From: Shewanella cutis | Lineage (GTDB): Bacteria; Pseudomonadota; Gammaproteobacteria; Enterobacterales; Shewanellaceae | DNA: 50,482 nt | Direction of reading: 5' to 3' | Assembly (NCBI RefSeq): GCF_022410515.1 | Contig: NZ_JACSDI010000025.1 | Coordinates: 1 to 50,482, forward strand | In this document: positions 47,352-50,482 of the stretch, piece after piece | Layout: each line of letters starts with the position of its first letter | Position numbering within the stretch: the first letter of the stretch is position 1 | The notes under the pieces: generated by a model | Told to the model about the DNA's origin: nothing | Database searches by the model: none | What the model saw: the letters and a program-made list of their open reading frames with translations, nothing else | Translations under genes and position numbers: made by a program

Positions 47352-47815
47352 TAGTCCCTCCGCAATGGGTCGTGGCTAGGGCCTTGATTTTTACGGTGAT
47401 CGACATGCTTACGACGATAAGCAGCGATTTCAACTTCACCGTATTGGGTGATAAAGGCTTCAATCCAGCAGGCGATCGCTTCAGGCATAAGTATATTAAT
47501 AACTGGAGTGTTACCTTCAAGGCAGCCTGCGGCAACATTTTGATCTGCTGAAAGTAACGCGGGTACCCAAGTCCCGTCAGCCATCTCATCGCAGACTAAG
47601 AACAACATAGTATTATCCATGTCGAGGTTGATGCGGTAACTGGCGCGTTCATCCTTATGCAATTCGAGCAGTACTAGGGTTGCGCCTTCTGGGGCTTCGT
47701 GGGTTGCGGGAAGCAAATGATCGATTTCCCATTGTACTGAGGTCCAACGGCCTATTTGTTTCTCTACTTTTTTGAGGGAAACATACATAGGCCAAACACT
47801 AGTGGTATGTTGCAT
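47351..47815 (-). CDS. DUF3305 protein of the fdh cluster
   Basis: A 154-residue protein whose core (VEKQIGRWTSVQWEIDHLLPA, LHKDERASYRINLD, LFLVCDEM, AEIAAYRRKHVDH-like end) matches DUF3305. It has no signal peptide and so is cytoplasmic. GGAG lies about 6 bases before the ATG. It is the first gene of the minus-strand run and is translationally coupled to DUF3306. Like its partner, it is known from fdh loci with no defined activity. Confidence 0.85.
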   Translation of the reverse strand: MQHTTSVWPMYVSLKKVEKQIGRWTSVQWEIDHLLPATHEAPEGATLVLLELHKDERASYRINLDMDNTMLFLVCDEMADGTWVPALLSADQNVAAGCLEGNTPVINILMPEAIACWIEAFITQYGEVEIAAYRRKHVDHRKNQGPSHDPLRRD

Positions 47816-47960
47816 TGTCTCTCCGTTTCAGCCGTTAGGGGAACCTTAGCTCGCAGCTCTTATTCCCCTGCTTCTCGTGATAAAAGGTCTCTGCAATATT
47901 GATGCCATTAAATGGGGTGAATTAGTTTGAAGTGGATCATCAAAATAGGGGTAAAAGCGA

Positions 47961-47995
47961 GACATTTTGTCTGAGTGGATATTTTGTCTGGGACA
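47961..47995. promoter_or_regulatory. TGTC/GACA motif array between the divergent fdh genes
   Basis: Two exact ATTTTGTCTG words occur 17 bases apart (47964-47973 and 47981-47990). They are embedded in GACATTTTGTC and TGTCTGGGACA, two inverted GACA/TGTC pairs. The spacing fits a protein bound on one face of DNA. Confidence 0.45.
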
Positions 47996-48053
47996 TTTCG
48001 GCTCAGCGAAATATTTAGGATTGCGACGGATCACGCATTTTATCCTGAGTTTC

Positions 48054-48065
48054 ATACCTAGGTAT
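48054..48065. promoter_or_regulatory. Perfect 12-bp palindrome before fdhD
   Basis: ATACCTAGGTAT is fully self-complementary and lies 45 bases before the fdhD ATG, next to a candidate -10 (TATGCT at about 48074-48079). Its outer TACCTA/TAGGTA arms recur in the long inverted repeat after the regulator gene. Confidence 0.5.
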
Positions 48066-48109
48066 AAATATTGCTATGCTGGGACCATCACTCGTAAAGC
48101 GGTAACAGT

Positions 48110-49006
48110 ATGATTTCTGATAACAGTTCGAATATTCCTCAGCAGATTCAACCCAAGGACAGCCCTTCGCAGCCCAAGCGAAGCTTTACCTTTGTTAAAA
48201 CTCAGGCCGAAGTACCGTTAACCATCGCAGTCAAAGCGGTGGATGAGACGGGAGAGGTGATTGATAAACATGTTGCCTGTGAGCGCCCTTTAACGGTTTA
48301 CCTTAACTGGCGCCCTATTGTGACCTTGATGACATTAGGGGCAAAGCCTGAGTCATTAGCGCTTGGTTATCTTAAAAATCAAGGATTTATTTCTGATGTT
48401 AGCCAATTAGAGTCAGTGATTGTTGATTGGGGGGTCAATTCTGCCGCGGTATTAACACGCGAGCAAACTGCTGATATTGATAAAAAATTATCAGAAAAAA
48501 CCGTAACCTCAGGCTGTGGACAAGGGACAGTCTATGGCAGTTTTATGCAAGATTTAGAGGATATTCAGCTCCCGAGACCAAGCCTTAAACAAAGTACGCT
48601 CTACAGTTTGCTCAAAAACATCAATGAATATAATGATACCTACAAAAATGCGGGTGCTGTTCACGGCTGCGGTGTCTGTGAGGCCGACCAAATCCTCGCC
48701 TTTGTAGAAGATGTTGGGCGTCATAATGCGGTGGACACTTTAGCAGGTGATATGTGGTTAGCGCAGGATCGAGGTGATAACAAAATCTTTTACACCACGG
48801 GGCGGCTAACCTCTGAGATGGTGATTAAGGTCGCCAAAATGGGGATACCCGTATTGCTGTCGCGTAGTGGTGTGACGCAAATGGGTTTAGAGCTTGCGCA
48901 AAATCTTGGCATTACCATTATTGCCCGAGCGAAAGGACGCCACTTTTTGGTCTATCACGGTAGTGAAAATCTCGAATTTGATGTGAATACCAGTCCAAGC
49001 AAATAA
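48110..49006 (+). CDS. fdhD: FdhD, sulfur carrier for formate dehydrogenase cofactor
   Basis: A 298-residue protein of the FdhD family that passes sulfur from a cysteine desulfurase to the molybdenum cofactor of formate dehydrogenase. VEDVGRHNAVDTLAG is at about 199-213, and YTTGRLTSEMVIKVAKMGIPVLLSRSG follows. The usual CxxC active-site pair is altered: only Cys136 is present in SGCGQGT, with Gly139 at the second position. A separate CGVC lies at residues 187-190. It is divergent from the DUF3305 gene and precedes the regulator gene by 57 bases. Confidence 0.9.
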   Translation: MISDNSSNIPQQIQPKDSPSQPKRSFTFVKTQAEVPLTIAVKAVDETGEVIDKHVACERPLTVYLNWRPIVTLMTLGAKPESLALGYLKNQGFISDVSQLESVIVDWGVNSAAVLTREQTADIDKKLSEKTVTSGCGQGTVYGSFMQDLEDIQLPRPSLKQSTLYSLLKNINEYNDTYKNAGAVHGCGVCEADQILAFVEDVGRHNAVDTLAGDMWLAQDRGDNKIFYTTGRLTSEMVIKVAKMGIPVLLSRSGVTQMGLELAQNLGITIIARAKGRHFLVYHGSENLEFDVNTSPSK

Positions 49007-49063
49007 CAACCTTAATAATGGTAACGATTGGACTCATAAAAGATAGGAATACAAGGGTAAAAG

Positions 49064-49969
49064 ATGACATCCGCAAGTGAATTGATTTACATGAGCGCTA
49101 AGCAGGTTGCTGAGTATTTGGATCTTAATGAGAAGAAAGTCTACGCGATGGCGAACGACCGGATTTTGCCAGCAACTAAGATCACAGGTAAATGGTTATT
49201 CCCTAAGGTACTGATTGATCGTTGGGTGATGGATTCCTGCCACAGTGGCATGTTAACTGACCGACTATTGATCACCGGTAGTGATGATCCCTTGCTATCT
49301 ATGTTAGTGGCTCGCTTAATGGCGCAGGTCGGTAGTCGCGAGCTAATCAGCTACAGTGCCACTGGTTCACGTTTGGGGTTGGAGTTATTGGCAAAGGGCT
49401 ATGCTGACGTGTGCACTTTGCATTGGGGAAGTATGGAAGATAGAAATATCCGTCATCCGGCGCTGCTTAAAGGTTATAACAATCATCAACAATGGATAAT
49501 GGTCCATGGTTACTCCCGTCAACAAGGCTTGATCATGCGTCCCGATATGCACCACGGATGCCAAGAAGAGGATAAAGTCCTCACCTTGCCGTGGCGCTGG
49601 GTGAGTCGCCAAGGTGGTGCGGGGAGTCAGCAACATCTAGAACAGTGGTTATTAAAGCAAGGGGCACGTTTAGATCAGCTCAATGTTGTGCTCACTGCTT
49701 ATAGCGAGCGCGAGCTCGCTGGCTATATTGCTCGCGGAGATGCCGATATTGGTTTTGGTTGTCAGTCAGTTGCTTTAGAAAGTGGTTTAAGTTTTGTTCC
49801 ACTGATAAAGGAGTCCTTCGACTTTGTTATGCCGCAAAGTATTTACTTCCGTAGGCAACTTCAACAGTTGTTTACTATGTTAAGTAGTGGACATACGCGG
49901 CAAATGGCGGCCCTTTTAGGAGGGTACGATCTTACCGATTGTGGACAGCTTCTGTGGAGCGCAAGTTAA
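49064..49969 (+). CDS. Helix-turn-helix protein with periplasmic-binding-protein-like domain
   Basis: A 301-residue cytoplasmic protein. The N-terminal domain (about 8-52, MSAKQVAEYLDLNEKKVYAMANDRILPATKITGKWLF in part) is a MerR/excisionase-type HTH. The rest (about 65-285) resembles a type-II substrate-binding fold (PBP-like, PF12727 type), with LISYSATGSRLGLELLAKGYADV and YIARGDADIGFGCQSVA. Such fusions are often linked with Mo/W or cofactor genes; the ligand here is unknown. AAGGG lies 7 bases before the ATG. It probably regulates fdhD and/or the fdh operon (inference). Confidence 0.8.
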   Translation: MTSASELIYMSAKQVAEYLDLNEKKVYAMANDRILPATKITGKWLFPKVLIDRWVMDSCHSGMLTDRLLITGSDDPLLSMLVARLMAQVGSRELISYSATGSRLGLELLAKGYADVCTLHWGSMEDRNIRHPALLKGYNNHQQWIMVHGYSRQQGLIMRPDMHHGCQEEDKVLTLPWRWVSRQGGAGSQQHLEQWLLKQGARLDQLNVVLTAYSERELAGYIARGDADIGFGCQSVALESGLSFVPLIKESFDFVMPQSIYFRRQLQQLFTMLSSGHTRQMAALLGGYDLTDCGQLLWSAS

Positions 49970-49997
49970 GTACCTATATAAGCACATATATAGGTAC
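49970..49997. promoter_or_regulatory. Long inverted repeat behind the regulator gene
   Basis: GTACCTATATA and TATATAGGTAC are exact complements across a six-base spacer (AGCACA). The core TATATA-N6-TATATA resembles the remembered ModE operator pattern, but its outer bases are CC/GG. It begins directly after the regulator stop, so a transcript-end hairpin is the alternative. Confidence 0.5.
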
Positions 49998-50016
49998 ATA
50001 TAAGTGCATCGCGTTA

Positions 50017-50050
50017 CGCTACTTTATATCTCAATAAGTATAAAGTAGCG
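50017..50050. repeat. 12-bp-stem inverted repeat
   Basis: CGCTACTTTATA and TATAAAGTAGCG pair perfectly across ten bases. It begins one base after the stop of the small minus-strand frame, and no T-run follows on either strand. Confidence 0.75.
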
Positions 50051-50051
50051 G

Positions 50052-50168
50052 CTAACACCAATTGTCCTCATCTTGCTTGATAATATAGAACTCCTCATTT
50101 ACCCCTTCTTCATCAGTAGTGCTCACTCGTTTACTCAATAAAGGCTGGTAGTTAGATTTATTTTGCAC
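50052..50168 (-). CDS. Possible 38-aa acidic protein or gene remnant
   Basis: A GTG-initiated frame on the minus strand encodes 38 residues, including the stretches LLSKRVSTTDEEGV and NEEFYIIKQDEDNWC. Its composition is protein-like and it ends one base before a perfect hairpin. No ribosome-binding site is seen before the GTG, and a stop lies just upstream, so it could also be the tail of a decayed gene. No family is recognised. Confidence 0.35.
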   Translation of the reverse strand: MQNKSNYQPLLSKRVSTTDEEGVNEEFYIIKQDEDNWC

Positions 50169-50182
50169 ATAAATTCAGCGTT

Positions 50183-50191
50183 TGTGGATAA
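50183..50191 (-). other. Single DnaA-box match
   Basis: TGTGGATAA is the reverse complement of the strong consensus TTATCCACA. It is a single box upstream of the candidate rRNA promoters, with no cluster around it, so an origin is not indicated. Confidence 0.35.
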
Positions 50192-50278
50192 CTTTGGGTA
50201 TAACAAGTGTGTAGGTTGTGCTTAGCTTGGGTGTAAAAATCTATTTGAAAAATAATCATAAAAACCTGCAAAAAGCGC

Positions 50279-50316
50279 TTGCACAAAAAGTTCAGCTGCC
50301 TATAATGCGCATCCAC
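50279..50316 (+). promoter_or_regulatory. Strong promoter P1, rRNA-operon type
   Basis: TTGCAC (50279-50284) and TATAAT (50301-50306) are 16 bases apart, followed by the GC-rich discriminator GCGCATCC. Such a discriminator is typical of stringently controlled rRNA promoters. Confidence 0.75.
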
Positions 50317-50413
50317 TGACACGGCAGACAGCGAAAGCTAACGCGGTTTCAGTGCGAATCAAATGCAAAATGTGCAGTTGATTCGAAAGCGCCAAGAAGT
50401 TTGCAAAAACGCC

Positions 50414-50449
50414 TTGACGCGACACGGGAAATGCGTATAATACGCAGCC
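50414..50449 (+). promoter_or_regulatory. Strong promoter P2, rRNA-operon type
   Basis: TTGACG (50414-50419) and TATAAT (50436-50441) are 16 bases apart, followed by ACGCAGCCC. The text that follows repeats the words CGAAAGCT seen after P1. The transcribed operon, probably rRNA, would begin beyond the window end. Confidence 0.75.
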
Positions 50450-50482
50450 CTGACCCGCTGAGCGGTAACGCGAAAGCTGAAG

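Noticed and set aside
47846..48055. 69-codon frame in the fdhD/DUF3305 spacer
   Set aside because: It has no ribosome-binding site, overlaps the divergent promoters and its start is part of the palindrome.
50183..50191. Replication origin suggested by a DnaA box
   Set aside because: It is a single box with no cluster, no AT-rich unwinding element and no dnaA or mnmG nearby.
1..50482. CRISPR array, tRNA genes or prophage
   Set aside because: No regular direct-repeat array, cloverleaf gene or phage structural gene was recognised by eye.

Overview
The window looks like chromosomal DNA of a Shewanella-type gammaproteobacterium. This rests on gene content and protein style: two tandem fdhXABC formate dehydrogenase modules with a TorD-type chaperone, DUF3305/DUF3306 and FdhD; a very large subtilase ending in a GlyGly-CTERM tail; TonB-dependent receptors behind Fur-like boxes; and a transposase of the Y1/HUH type with TGGACACCC repeats. 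No database search was run, so the genus is an inference.

Layout. 1-330: an apparently isolated integron attC site next to an unknown secreted protein gene. 1.1-12.7 kb: a block of exported peptidases: S9 prolyl oligopeptidase, a pair of M16 proteins (one with the HxxEH zinc site, one without), an M20 amidohydrolase and a 1635-residue S8 subtilase. 13.0-15.1 kb: a LysR regulator divergent from the subtilase and a secreted esterase. 15.1-18.9 kb: a mobile-element island with a full group II intron encoding a reverse transcriptase/maturase, then an HUH transposase gene whose ribosome-binding site is buried in a hairpin, a short remnant of a second copy, and tandem repeats. 18.9-23.3 kb: trmL, an EamA exporter with a LysR gene directly behind it, a patatin-like phospholipase and another LysR gene. 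23.4-34.1 kb: two TonB-dependent receptors with Fur-like boxes, DUF4424 and helix-hairpin-helix proteins, a HemN-like radical SAM protein, an SBF-type transporter and a chemotaxis receptor broken by a one-base frameshift.

34.1-50.0 kb is the main system, a respiratory formate dehydrogenase locus on the minus strand. It reads DUF3305, DUF3306, a 4Fe-4S protein, the TorD-like chaperone, then fdhX-fdhA-fdhB-fdhC twice. FdhA carries a Tat signal, one [4Fe-4S] site and a cysteine where other formate dehydrogenases use selenocysteine. FdhB carries the electron-transfer clusters, and FdhC is the membrane cytochrome b. FdhX is a tiny Tat-leader protein of unknown function. Divergently transcribed are fdhD (sulfur transfer to the molybdenum cofactor) and a helix-turn-helix protein with a periplasmic-binding-protein-like domain, a likely local regulator. 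The second fdhX gene is preceded by a leader with several hairpins that share interchangeable stem sequences.

The last 200 bases hold two strong tandem promoters with GC-rich discriminators, typical of an rRNA operon that would start just past the window end. A 38-codon minus-strand reading frame lies between them and the regulator gene.

The most interesting points are: the two FdhX leader proteins and the structured leader before the second; the operator-like palindromes around fdhD and the regulator; the unusual cysteine pattern of FdhD; the RBS-sequestering hairpin conserved in a dead second copy of the transposase; and the lone attC site.
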